Of a DNA stretch of 64,000 nt, positions 26,164 through 35,046 are shown piece after piece. The notes below the pieces were generated by a model. The model saw only the letters and a program-made list of their open reading frames with translations, was not told the DNA's origin and made no database searches. The stretch comes from Cognatishimia sp. WU-CL00825 (GTDB lineage Bacteria > Pseudomonadota > Alphaproteobacteria > Rhodobacterales > Rhodobacteraceae), in NCBI RefSeq assembly GCF_040364665.1, contig NZ_BAABWX010000001.1, positions 186,001 to 250,000 on the forward strand, written 5' to 3'. Position 1 is the first letter of the stretch. Each line of letters begins with the position of its first letter. The position numbers and the translations under genes are program-made.

Positions 26164-26862
26164 ATGCGCGTTGACGGACTGATCTTTGATAAAGACGGTA
26201 CATTGTTTGATTTTGATGCCACTTGGAACCAATATACCGTCAGCGTGATCTCGTATTTCGCACAAGGGCGCGCGGCACAAATGGCAACTATTGCCAATGT
26301 GCTGGGGTTTGACCTGTCTGCAATGGCCTACCACCCCACTAGCCCGGTGATTGCCGGAACCAATAGGCTGGTTGCAGAGCTATTGGCCTCGGTGGTGACG
26401 ACCCATGATGCGGATGAGGTTGAGCGGTATTTGACGCAAACTGCCGCGCAGGTAAAGTCGGTGCCTGCGGTTCCGCTCGCCCCCTATTTGCGCGGGCTGA
26501 AAAACCAGGGGCTTAAACTTGCGGTTATGACCAACGACAGCGAATTTGGTGCAAAATCGCATCTAAATGACGCCGGCGTTTCAGAGTATTTTGAGGCCAT
26601 CATTGGGGCCGACAGCGGATATGGTGCCAAACCGGATGCTGATCCTTTGCACGCCATCGCTGGGCTTTTGTCACTGGACCCGGCTCAACTTGTCATGGTG
26701 GGCGATAGCACCCATGATTTGCTGGCTGGGAAACGCGCAGGCATGCGTACAATTGGCGTGCTTACAGGTGTTGCAGACAGTACAGAACTGTCCCCATACG
26801 CAGATTTTATTTTTGACGACATTGGCGGCGTAACCGATTGGCTTAAAACAGTAAATACCTAA
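26164..26862 (+). CDS. HAD-superfamily phosphatase, phosphoglycolate phosphatase-like
   Basis: The 232-residue protein has HAD motif I FDKDGTLFDFD (nucleophile Asp and acid Asp at +2), motif II in AVMTNDS, the Lys of motif III in YGAKPDADP, and motif IV MVGDSTHDLLAGKRAGM. It has an alpha-helical C1 cap between motifs I and II. The product resembles Gph or related small-metabolite phosphatases, but the substrate is not determined by sequence. It is 17 bases before the DUF4153 gene and probably cotranscribed with it. Confidence 0.85.
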   Translation: MRVDGLIFDKDGTLFDFDATWNQYTVSVISYFAQGRAAQMATIANVLGFDLSAMAYHPTSPVIAGTNRLVAELLASVVTTHDADEVERYLTQTAAQVKSVPAVPLAPYLRGLKNQGLKLAVMTNDSEFGAKSHLNDAGVSEYFEAIIGADSGYGAKPDADPLHAIAGLLSLDPAQLVMVGDSTHDLLAGKRAGMRTIGVLTGVADSTELSPYADFIFDDIGGVTDWLKTVNT

Positions 26863-26879
26863 GCGGAGTAAGTATATCC

Positions 26880-28625
26880 ATGCCCGAAAATCTCCCTAAT
26901 AGCACCGCGAGTCGCGCCTATCTCTGCGGGATCGGGGCCTTGGCAGGTCTGTCTCTTTGGCTCTTGTTTGACGTGCTGCCTGATGCGCTTGGAAATCAAT
27001 ATCTGCTCTTGTGGATCGCCAGCACATCAATGGCGTTTTTCGGTCTGACCCTTGGGCTCAGCGGCTATCTGCACCCCAAACAAGCGTTGGGCGTTGCCAG
27101 CGTCTGGGCGCTGTTTTGCGGTGCGCTTTTGCAGTGGAGCAGTCAACGGTATTTTGAATTTGACGACCTGTTTGAAGCCGGGTTTGCGCCACTGTGTTGG
27201 GCCTTGCTTGTGCTTTTAGGGGCCCCTTTTGGCGCAGCTATCTTGCGCAGAAATCTTTGGGATTACAGGTATTTGTTTGATACAGCCTGGGGCATCGTTG
27301 TGCGCTATTTTGCCGGCTTCATCTTTTTGGGCCTCTTCTGGGCGTTGATATTTCTGTCTGACGCCTTGTTTCGCACGGTTGGTTTAACCGTCATCCAAGA
27401 TCTGCTGGATATTGAACCCGTGCCCTTCGTGCTTTCAGGATTGGTGCTGGGGCTTGCCTTGGCCGTGGCGCAAGAGCTTAGCGATTTTATTTCGCCCTAT
27501 CTCGTGTTGCGGCTGATCCGCTTATTGGTGCCATTGGTGTTGATTGTGGTCGCAACATTTATAGCCGTTTTGCCAGCGCGCGGGCTTTCAAACCTTTTTG
27601 GCGACTTTTCAGCCGCGGCAATCTTAATGTCGGTCACGCTGATCAGCATTACGATGATCACCTCTGCATTGGACCGTGACGATCAGGGTGCCGTCGCAAC
27701 TCGGGTGCTGTATTGGTCCTGCAAAGCGCTGATCCTTGCGTTGCCATTGCTCTCGGGACTGGCGCTTTGGTCGATTGTGCTGCGCGTAGAGGCCTATGGT
27801 TGGACACCCGAACGTTTGGCTGCGGCGCTGGCTGCGGCTTTAGTCTTTGCTTATGCGGCCCTCTATTTGGTCGCGCTGTTGCGCGGTGCGCGCTGGATGG
27901 CACACATCAGACGCAGTAATATCGTGATGGCGCTTGCGGTAATGGCGCTGGCGGCCCTTTGGATGACCCCGGTGATGCACGCAGAACGCATTGCCGCGCA
28001 ATCCCAATTGGCTCGGTATCTATCGGGAAAATCCACCGCACAGCAATTTCCAGCCTGGGAAATGCAAAACAAATGGGGTGTGGCGGGCCAAGCAGTTATT
28101 GCCCAATTGCAATTGGACCCCACAGCCGTGCACGCAGCTGTGTTGGCCGAGCTTGCCCGTGCCAAGGGTCTGACCAGCTATCAATTTGAACGGGGCAATA
28201 CCGAGAAAAGCAGCGAAACCCTGGCGCAGGAATTACAGGGCCTTGTGGTCGTCAGCGGTCAGGAATTGCTGGATGTAAGCCCAAAGTACGACAGGCTTTC
28301 AAACAGGCATCTGAAAAAATGGGTGCAGGTGTGCAGCCAAGCCACCACGATGAAATGTCATCTGATTGTCGGGCCATTTGCAGATTACGGCGCGCTGTCA
28401 GCTCTGTTCTTTTTGCCCGATCAACCAAAAACCGTATCTGTTTATGGGCTTGTCTGGGACAATGGTGCTCTCATTGCAGCGCGCGCCCTAAAGGACAAAC
28501 TGGGCCAAGTTCTCTCGCTCACCCCCACACAAATGCAGGCTATTTTGGATGGTCATCACAAAGTGGCACCCGCTACCCGTCAATCGCTTTGGATAGGTGA
28601 TTTGGAAATAATTGCAAACAATTAG
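26880..28625 (+). CDS. DUF4153 integral membrane protein
   Basis: The 581-residue protein has about ten or eleven hydrophobic helices in the first 380 residues, followed by a soluble C-terminal part of about 200 residues. This is the DUF4153 pattern (SALFWALIFLSDALFR-type segments, here FLGLFWALIFLSDALFR). The function is unknown; it is an inner-membrane protein. It follows the HAD gene by 17 bases and ends 66 bases before the H-NOX gene. Confidence 0.75.
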   Translation: MPENLPNSTASRAYLCGIGALAGLSLWLLFDVLPDALGNQYLLLWIASTSMAFFGLTLGLSGYLHPKQALGVASVWALFCGALLQWSSQRYFEFDDLFEAGFAPLCWALLVLLGAPFGAAILRRNLWDYRYLFDTAWGIVVRYFAGFIFLGLFWALIFLSDALFRTVGLTVIQDLLDIEPVPFVLSGLVLGLALAVAQELSDFISPYLVLRLIRLLVPLVLIVVATFIAVLPARGLSNLFGDFSAAAILMSVTLISITMITSALDRDDQGAVATRVLYWSCKALILALPLLSGLALWSIVLRVEAYGWTPERLAAALAAALVFAYAALYLVALLRGARWMAHIRRSNIVMALAVMALAALWMTPVMHAERIAAQSQLARYLSGKSTAQQFPAWEMQNKWGVAGQAVIAQLQLDPTAVHAAVLAELARAKGLTSYQFERGNTEKSSETLAQELQGLVVVSGQELLDVSPKYDRLSNRHLKKWVQVCSQATTMKCHLIVGPFADYGALSALFFLPDQPKTVSVYGLVWDNGALIAARALKDKLGQVLSLTPTQMQAILDGHHKVAPATRQSLWIGDLEIIANN

Positions 28626-28691
28626 ATCTATTGGGGAAATCTTAAAAACCTCGCTCCCATACTAAGCCTCAGGATTTGAGGGAAGTGTGGC

Positions 28692-29279
28692 ATGCATGGG
28701 CTGATCAACAGGGCCGTTCAATGTTTCGTTCGCGATACATATGGGCAAGAACGCTGGCTCAGTGTTACGCGCGCCTCTGGGCTGGATTTCACTGATTTTG
28801 AGGCCATGTTGCACTATGACGATGCCCTGACAGAGCAGGTGGTTCAGGCCATTGCCAAGGCCATTGGCGTGCCGCGCGAAGCGGTGCTCGAAGATATCGG
28901 CACATATTTGGTCACCCATCCCAATGTAGAGGCGCTGCGCCGCTTGTTGCGGTTCAGCGGCGTGACCTTTCTGGAATTTCTGCATTCTCTTGATGATCTG
29001 CCAGAGCGGGCGCGCCTTGCGGTCGAAGATCTCGACCTGCCAACGTTTGAGTTGCACGAACATGGCAACAACAGGTTTAGTTTGCATTGCTCGCATCCGC
29101 ATATTGGGTTCGGTTTTGTTATGATGGGAGTATTGCGCACCATGGCGGACGATTATGGGGCGCTTGTGCTCTTGAATTACGAAATTGACACCAAATCAGT
29201 GGAAATCATCGAAATAACCGTGGTTGAGACAGCCTTTAGCGAGGGGCGTCGTTTTGAACTTGGGGGGCGTGTGGGATGA
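28692..29279 (+). CDS. H-NOX (heme NO/oxygen-binding) domain protein
   Basis: This 195-residue stand-alone HNOB protein begins MHGLINRAVQCFVRDTYG, the family start. His98 (LEFLHSL) is placed as the proximal heme ligand. The YxSxR motif that holds the heme propionates is not conserved: the aligned segment reads LHCSHPHIGF, so Tyr, Ser and Arg all appear changed in an ungapped comparison from memory. It overlaps the following HNOBA-GGDEF gene by four bases (ATGA), so the two products very likely interact. It may sense NO or another ligand and control c-di-GMP. Confidence 0.85.
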   Translation: MHGLINRAVQCFVRDTYGQERWLSVTRASGLDFTDFEAMLHYDDALTEQVVQAIAKAIGVPREAVLEDIGTYLVTHPNVEALRRLLRFSGVTFLEFLHSLDDLPERARLAVEDLDLPTFELHEHGNNRFSLHCSHPHIGFGFVMMGVLRTMADDYGALVLLNYEIDTKSVEIIEITVVETAFSEGRRFELGGRVG

Positions 29280-30304
29280 CAATGACCAGCAGCCTGCGCC
29301 AGCTTTGTGCTTTTCTTGATTTGCTTTGCCCCATGCATTTGGTGGTTTCAGACACTGGTGAAATTCAACATGTGGGACCAACTTTGGCAAAGCTAAGATC
29401 TCGTAAGGTCCTAAGTGGGCTGCCTTTTCTAGAGGTTTTTGACCTGCAAAGGCCGCGTGCGATCAAATCGATGGATCAGATGTTGAACGCTACCGGAACC
29501 CGGTTGCACATGCGGTTTTGTGATGCGCCACAGACCGGCTTTCAGGGGGTTGTCGTCAAATCCCCAAGCGCAGAGGCTGCGGTGATCAATCTAAGCTTTG
29601 GCATCAGCGTTCTGGACGCGGTTCAAGACTATTCCCTAACCAGCACCGATTTTGCTGCGACCGATTTGGCCATCGAAATGCTCTATCTTGTCGAAGCCAA
29701 ATCCGCCGCGATGGAGGCATCGCGCAAGCTTAATCACCGGCTGCAATCAGCGATGGTCGCCGCCGAAGAACAAGCCTTTACCGACACTCTGACAGGGTTA
29801 AAAAACCGCCGAGCCGTGGATCATATCTTGCCCAGGTTGATGGAGAACCAGACCGGGTTTGCGGTGATGCAAATGGATTTGGACTTTTTTAAGAAAGTGA
29901 ATGACACCAAAGGACACGCCGCCGGTGATTTTGTTTTGCAGCAAGTGGCACGCATTCTGGTCGAGGAAACCAGAGAGCAAGACCATGTCGCACGCGTTGG
30001 TGGCGATGAATTTGTACTGGTGTTTGAGAAAACCCGCTCTCGCAAAATGCTTTCGGGAATTGCCGGTCGGATAATCGAGCGTATTCAAGAGCCTATGTCA
30101 TTTCAGGGCGAGACCTGCTCGATTTCTGCGAGCATTGGAATCGCGCTTTGGCATCCCACGGAACCGCCATCTCCGGATCAGATCGTCGCCAATGCTGATG
30201 TGGCGCTATATGCTTGCAAAAACAATGGGCGTGGTTGCAGCAGTTTCTATGAGGATTTGCTGGGCGAAGAAATCGGCACAGCGCTTATTCCAATGCCGGA
30301 TTAA
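29276..30304 (+). CDS. Diguanylate cyclase with HNOBA-like sensor domain
   Basis: The 342-residue protein has an N-terminal PAS-like region (about 1-130) resembling the HNOBA domain found between H-NOX and the cyclase in soluble guanylyl cyclases. A short coiled-coil (about 135-165, EAKSAAMEASRKLNHRLQSA) and a GGDEF domain follow. The GGDEF motif is intact (ARVGGDEFVLVF), with TDTLTGLKNRR and an I-site REQD five residues before GGDEF. It is translationally coupled to the H-NOX gene. The likely role is c-di-GMP synthesis tuned by the H-NOX partner. Confidence 0.88.
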   Translation: MTMTSSLRQLCAFLDLLCPMHLVVSDTGEIQHVGPTLAKLRSRKVLSGLPFLEVFDLQRPRAIKSMDQMLNATGTRLHMRFCDAPQTGFQGVVVKSPSAEAAVINLSFGISVLDAVQDYSLTSTDFAATDLAIEMLYLVEAKSAAMEASRKLNHRLQSAMVAAEEQAFTDTLTGLKNRRAVDHILPRLMENQTGFAVMQMDLDFFKKVNDTKGHAAGDFVLQQVARILVEETREQDHVARVGGDEFVLVFEKTRSRKMLSGIAGRIIERIQEPMSFQGETCSISASIGIALWHPTEPPSPDQIVANADVALYACKNNGRGCSSFYEDLLGEEIGTALIPMPD

Positions 30305-30334
30305 AACCAACAAGTGTTTTGATCCAAGGGGAAA

Positions 30335-30409
30335 TGGCAGCCCGTAGGGGAATTGAACCCCTCTTTCCAGGTTGAAAACCTGGCGTCCTAACCGATAGAC
30401 GAACGGGCC
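30335..30409 (-). tRNA. tRNA-Glu (anticodon TTC), copy 1
   Basis: On the minus strand this 75-base gene starts GGCCCGTTCGTC and ends ACGGGCTGCCA with the CCA encoded. The anticodon stem CCAGG/CCTGG encloses loop TTTTCAA, giving anticodon TTC. The T-arm has GGTTCAATTCC. It is identical to the copy at 30454. Confidence 0.97.
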
Positions 30410-30453
30410 AGAAACTTTTGTTTCCATGTTCTTTCTCAAAAACATAGCTTGAA

Positions 30454-30528
30454 TGGCAGCCCGTAGGGGAATTGAACCCCTCTTTCCAGGTTGAAAACCT
30501 GGCGTCCTAACCGATAGACGAACGGGCC
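30454..30528 (-). tRNA. tRNA-Glu (anticodon TTC), copy 2
   Basis: This 75-base sequence is identical to the copy at 30335, read on the minus strand, and separated from it by 44 bases. It has the same anticodon TTC and an encoded CCA. The two are probably cotranscribed, with this copy first. Confidence 0.97.
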
Positions 30529-30698
30529 GTATCAAGCGTGAGCCGGTATTTAGGCAATGCGTGCAAGCGGTGCAAGTAGAAAATTACGGCGGCAAGCATT
30601 TTTCTTACCACAAAGAGAGCGGGCCACAATAGATCCCTAGCCGTCCCGGCTTTGGCCGGGGGCACCCGCCAATCCACAGCAAGAAATACACAATAAAT

Positions 30699-32441
30699 TC
30701 AAGCCTCTGCAGCGTCTTCCAGGCGCAGTTGTACGGTTTGGCGGCCGCCCCAGGTGTTAATATCCAAGCGCCCGGCGAGGTGAAACCGCTTGCCTTTGTG
30801 GTTTTCAAGGGCCGGACCTAGCGCGCTGTCAAAGGCCCCAAAGCAAATGGCCTCTAGCCGTGCGGCCAGCCCATCGCTGAAAGTGATCTTCAGATGGCTT
30901 TCGCCAATACGCTTGGCAAATCGAATCTCGACATCCGGAAAGGCAAATCTTGGGGCAGGGGCGCCGGAGCCAAACGGGCCAGCGGCCTCTACCTGATTGA
31001 CCAGATCAATCGAGGCGGCACCGGGCATCAGCATACCGTCCAATTTCAGATCCGCTGGGCCCATGTCCCCCGCACCTTGTTTGGCCAGCAATTCCGTCAA
31101 ACGCGCCATAGCGGGTTCAAGTTTGTCGCGGGTCACCGTCAGGCCAGCAGCCATTTTGTGACCGCCACCTTTAACCAGCAGCCCCTCGGCTGCAAGCCGC
31201 TGAATGCACGCTCCCAAATCGACGCCAGCCACTGAACGGCCAGAGCCCTTGCCCTCATCACCATCAAAGCCAATCACAATCGACGGCCGGTTTGTCGCTT
31301 CTTTCAGGCGGCTGGCGACAATGCCAACCACCCCGGGGTGCCAGCCGTTTCCAGAGGCCCAAACCAAGGGCAAGTCCAATCCCCGGTCTTCGGCCTGATC
31401 CAACGCCGCCGCACGCACGCCGGCTTCGATGTCCCGGCGCTCGGTGTTCAACTCGTCTAGCCGATCGGCAAGCGCGCGCGCTTCGTTTGGATCTGCCGTC
31501 GCCAACAGACGCGCGCCCAAGTCGGCCTGTCCAATACGACCACCAGCATTGACCCGCGGCCCCAGCAAAAAGCCAAGGTGATAGGAATTTGGCGCGGTAT
31601 CCATGCGGCTGACATCCGATAGGGCCACCACACCCACGCGATTGCGCCGCGCCATCACCTTCAGACCTTGACGCACAAGGGCGCGGTTGACGCCGATCAA
31701 AGGGGCAACATCTGCAACAGTGGCCAACGCAACCAGATCCAGCATGCTCATCAAGTCAGGGCCTTGCGCCCCATCATCGCGCATCTGCCTGTTGGCCTCT
31801 ACCAGCATCAAGAACACCACCGCAGCCGCGCAAAGATGCGCCAATTCACCCGTTTCGTCCTGCCTGTTGGGGTTCACGACCGCCAGACAATCGGGCAAGG
31901 TTTCCCCCCCCAAGTGGTGATCCAGCACAATCACATCCGCCGCCTTGGCCGCGGCAATCGGCCCATGCGAAAGCGTGCCGCAATCCACGCAAATGATCAG
32001 ATCATGGGCCGCCGCTAATTCAGCCATCGCCGCTTCATTTGGGCCATAGCCCTCGTCAATACGATCGGGCACATACAGCGTGGCTTGCAGGCCAAGCTCG
32101 CGCAACCAAACAATTAACAAGGCTGCCGAGGTGCCCCCATCCACGTCATAATCGGCAAAAACCGCAATCTTTTCGCGGGATTTCACGGCTTGCAGAAACC
32201 GGGCTGCGGCGCGTTGCATATCTTTCAGGCTGCGCGGGTCTGGCAACAAATCCCGCAGCACCGGGGCAAGAAAGCTTTCAGCCTCTTGGGCCGAAACACC
32301 GCGCCGTGCCAGAACCTGACACAGGGGCCGTGGCAGGGTGGTTTCTTGCTCCAGCAATTCTGCTGCACGGTCAAGATCAATCGAGGGACCGACCCAGCGT
32401 CGTCCCGTCAAGGAATTGGAAACATTCAGAAAATCACGCAT
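30699..32441 (-). CDS. recJ: Single-stranded-DNA-specific exonuclease RecJ
   Basis: RecJ degrades single-stranded DNA 5' to 3' in recombination and mismatch repair. The 580-residue protein has the DHH-family motifs FADYDVDGGTSAALL and IVLDHHLGGETLPD, the DHHA1 region with GGGHKMAAGLT, and a C-terminal OB-like domain ending NTWGGRQTVQLRLEDA. It follows glpX on the same strand, 39 bases downstream of the glpX stop. A short GC-rich stem (CCCGGC/GCCGGG near 30645-30660) lies after the stop but lacks a T-tract. Confidence 0.95.
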   Translation of the reverse strand: MRDFLNVSNSLTGRRWVGPSIDLDRAAELLEQETTLPRPLCQVLARRGVSAQEAESFLAPVLRDLLPDPRSLKDMQRAAARFLQAVKSREKIAVFADYDVDGGTSAALLIVWLRELGLQATLYVPDRIDEGYGPNEAAMAELAAAHDLIICVDCGTLSHGPIAAAKAADVIVLDHHLGGETLPDCLAVVNPNRQDETGELAHLCAAAVVFLMLVEANRQMRDDGAQGPDLMSMLDLVALATVADVAPLIGVNRALVRQGLKVMARRNRVGVVALSDVSRMDTAPNSYHLGFLLGPRVNAGGRIGQADLGARLLATADPNEARALADRLDELNTERRDIEAGVRAAALDQAEDRGLDLPLVWASGNGWHPGVVGIVASRLKEATNRPSIVIGFDGDEGKGSGRSVAGVDLGACIQRLAAEGLLVKGGGHKMAAGLTVTRDKLEPAMARLTELLAKQGAGDMGPADLKLDGMLMPGAASIDLVNQVEAAGPFGSGAPAPRFAFPDVEIRFAKRIGESHLKITFSDGLAARLEAICFGAFDSALGPALENHKGKRFHLAGRLDINTWGGRQTVQLRLEDAAEA

Positions 32442-32480
32442 AGCGACGCCCGTCTAAGCGCGCGCCGCGCGCGATTTCAA

Positions 32481-33452
32481 TTACAGCGAGTCTGTTGGAG
32501 TGCGATAGGTCATGCGGCGCACAGAGCCGGATTTTGACCGCATCAACAACGTGGTGGTTTCCAGCCAGCCCGGTGCCCGTTTGATACGTGGCAACAAAGA
32601 CCCTCCGGTCACGCCGGTGGCGGCAAAAATCACGTCCGCTGTCACCATATCATCGCGGCTATAGATGCGGTCAAAGTCGGTGATACCAGCCTTGCGTGCC
32701 CGGCCACGTTCATCGTCGTTGCGGAACAAAAGCCGGCCAAAAATCTGCCCACCCATGCATTTCAGCGCAGCAGCGGCCAGAACGCCTTCGGGTGCGCCGC
32801 CAGAACCCATATACATGTCGATGCCGGTGGTCACGCTGTCGGCGCAATGCATGACGCCTGCTACATCGCCATCGGTGATCAAACGGATCGATGCCCCTGT
32901 GCTGCGCACTTCGGCGATCATTTCTTCGTGGCGCGGGCGTTCCAGAATGCACACTGTGATGTCTTCTGGCATGCATCCCTTTTCTGTGGCCAGTGCCGAG
33001 ACCCGCGTCGCAGGTGGCATGTCCAAGGTCACGATGCCTTCCGGAAACCCCGGACCGATGGCCAGTTTGTCCATATAAACATCTGGCGCGTGCAACATGG
33101 ATCCGCGTGGCCCCATGGCAATCACAGTCAGAGCATTTGGCATGTCTTTGGCGGTCAGTGTTGTGCCTTCAAGCGGGTCCAGCGCAATATCCACACCCGG
33201 GCCGTTTCCAGTGCCCACTTCTTCGCCGATGAACAGCATCGGAGCCTCATCACGCTCGCCTTCGCCGATCACCACGACGCCCGCAATATCTAACAAGTTA
33301 AGTTGTTCGCGCATTGCGTTTACCGCGGCCTGATCTGCGGCTTTTTCGTCGCCGCGCCCAACAAGCGTGGCCGAAGCCAAAGCCGCTTGTTCAGCGACAC
33401 GGGCAAGCCCAAGTGACAGCAGACGATCGTGAAATTCTGGCGTGGTGGTCAT
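32481..33452 (-). CDS. glpX: Class II fructose-1,6-bisphosphatase GlpX
   Basis: GlpX hydrolyses fructose 1,6-bisphosphate in gluconeogenesis or the Calvin cycle. The 323-residue protein has the family segments VVIGEGERDEAPMLFIGEE, IALDPLEGTTLTAKD and MGGQIFGRLLFRN, with Asp/Glu metal ligands. I start at ATG 33452 (MTTTPEFHDRLLSLG); the 20 codons before it are not family-like. It lies 89 bases after hom on the same strand, an arrangement common in Rhodobacterales. Confidence 0.94.
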   Translation of the reverse strand: MTTTPEFHDRLLSLGLARVAEQAALASATLVGRGDEKAADQAAVNAMREQLNLLDIAGVVVIGEGERDEAPMLFIGEEVGTGNGPGVDIALDPLEGTTLTAKDMPNALTVIAMGPRGSMLHAPDVYMDKLAIGPGFPEGIVTLDMPPATRVSALATEKGCMPEDITVCILERPRHEEMIAEVRSTGASIRLITDGDVAGVMHCADSVTTGIDMYMGSGGAPEGVLAAAALKCMGGQIFGRLLFRNDDERGRARKAGITDFDRIYSRDDMVTADVIFAATGVTGGSLLPRIKRAPGWLETTTLLMRSKSGSVRRMTYRTPTDSL

Positions 33453-33541
33453 AAATGTGGTCCTTGCAAATCGTTCCACAAAAAGTCTAGCGGGCAGGGC
33501 GCTTGGGAACAAGCACTCTGCCCAAAAAGACCAAGGATCTC

Positions 33542-34831
33542 TTAGACGTTTTCGATCCGCAGGGCGACAGGGTCGCTTGCCAGAACCCCGGTAGAGCTCA
33601 TAGCTGCAATCGCCTCGTTCAAGGCGCTGCGCTGGGTTTTATGTGTGACAATCAAAACGGGTGCTTCTGATCCGTCGTGCTGCCCCTGGCGCATACGGTC
33701 AATGCTGATGCCAAATTCGCCCAGAACGGTGGCCACTTTGGCCAAGGCACCAGGACGATCCAGCAAGGCCATGCGCAAATAAAACGGTGCCGGAGAGTTC
33801 GATTGCGCCGGTTGTGTGCTTTCCAACGCACCAACGGGCACCCCAAAAGTCGAGATCCGCAAGCCGCGGGCAACGTCACAAACGTCGCCCATAACTGCGC
33901 TGGCGGTGGGGCCTTCGCCTGCACCAGGTCCGCGCAATACAATCTGTTCCACCGCGTCGCCCTCAAGCACCACCATATTGGTGCCGCCGGTCAACTGCCC
34001 CAAAGGGCTGTCCGCGGGCACCAAACATGGGGTCATACGCTGTTCCAGCCCTCGGCCAGTCAATTGCGCGACCCCCAACAGCTTGATGCGATAGCCCAGA
34101 TCTGCCGCCTGATTGATGTCTTCGATAGAAATGCGCTGAATGCCTTCCAACTCGACGCCGTCAAAGGCAACCTTGGTGCCAAAGGCGATAGAGGACAACA
34201 AAGACAGTTTGTGGCCAGCATCAATGCCGCCTACATCCAGATTTGGGTCTGCTTCCAGATACCCCAAAGCGTCCGCTTCCGCAAAAACCTCGTCATAGGG
34301 CAATCCCGCGTCTTGCATGCGGGTCAAAATATAATTGCAAGTGCCATTCATCACACCCATGACGCGGGTGATGTCATTGCCAGCCAGACCCTCGGTCAGC
34401 GATTTGACCACCGGAATGCCACCGGCAACGGCGGCTTCAAAACGGATAACACAGCCCTTGGCCTCGGCGGCTTCTGCCAGGGCCTGACCATGAATGGCCA
34501 AAAGCGCCTTATTGGCAGTGATAACATCTTTGCCTGCGGCAATCGCTGCCTCGGTGGCGTCTTTGGCGGGCCCTTCATGGCCGCCCATCAGCTCGACAAA
34601 AACATCAATATCGTCGCGTTTGGCCAGATCCACCGGATCATCTTCCCAGGCATAGTCTGCGAGGTTGACGCCGCGATCTTTGTCGCGTGATCGGGCAGAG
34701 ACTGCGGTGATCACAATCGGGCGTCCGGTGCGTGCCGCCAAAAGATTGGCTTTTTGACGTATGATTTTGACAACGCCGACACCAACGGTGCCAAGCCCGG
34801 CAATGCCCAGGCGCAAGGGGGTGGTCATCAT
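33542..34831 (-). CDS. hom: Homoserine dehydrogenase
   Basis: Hom reduces aspartate semialdehyde to homoserine for threonine and methionine synthesis. The 429-residue protein has an N-terminal NAD(P)-binding loop GIAGLGTVGVGV, the catalytic-domain segments GVMNGTCNYIL and EADPNLDVGGIDAGHKL, and a C-terminal ACT domain (LDRPGALAKVATVLGEFGIS) for feedback by threonine. ATG 34831 and 34828 are adjacent; the open frame further upstream to 34996 is not family-like. It is divergent from the TetR gene. Confidence 0.95.
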   Translation of the reverse strand: MMTTPLRLGIAGLGTVGVGVVKIIRQKANLLAARTGRPIVITAVSARSRDKDRGVNLADYAWEDDPVDLAKRDDIDVFVELMGGHEGPAKDATEAAIAAGKDVITANKALLAIHGQALAEAAEAKGCVIRFEAAVAGGIPVVKSLTEGLAGNDITRVMGVMNGTCNYILTRMQDAGLPYDEVFAEADALGYLEADPNLDVGGIDAGHKLSLLSSIAFGTKVAFDGVELEGIQRISIEDINQAADLGYRIKLLGVAQLTGRGLEQRMTPCLVPADSPLGQLTGGTNMVVLEGDAVEQIVLRGPGAGEGPTASAVMGDVCDVARGLRISTFGVPVGALESTQPAQSNSPAPFYLRMALLDRPGALAKVATVLGEFGISIDRMRQGQHDGSEAPVLIVTHKTQRSALNEAIAAMSSTGVLASDPVALRIENV

Positions 34832-34990
34832 AATCTCCTTTAACTCGACGGCTGGCTTGCCGTTTAGCCAATTGTGCACCGCGCTGCAATCGCGCGTTCG
34901 ATCAAAGCGCCGATTTTGCCCCGAATTTGCGTCAGCTTTGCGGAAAACAGGCAGCGCTTTGACCTTGCGTCGTGCTTGATCTAAAGAATA

Positions 34991-35002
34991 GAACAAGTGT
35001 TC
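34991..35002. promoter_or_regulatory. Candidate TetR operator between hom and the TetR gene
   Basis: GAACA-AG-TGTTC is an inverted repeat, overlapped by AGTG-TT-CACT. It sits 45 bp upstream of the TetR gene start chosen here, in the divergent region with hom. Autoregulation is likely for this family, so this is the best candidate site. It was found by eye only. Confidence 0.4.
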
Positions 35003-35046
35003 ACTTTACCGCGGGCCCTTTGGGTCAGCGCAACGCAGAGGCATCT

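Noticed and set aside
30600..30698. GC-rich stem after recJ as an intrinsic terminator
   Set aside because: CCCGGC/GCCGGG can pair, but no T-tract follows on the minus strand, so it was not listed as a terminator.
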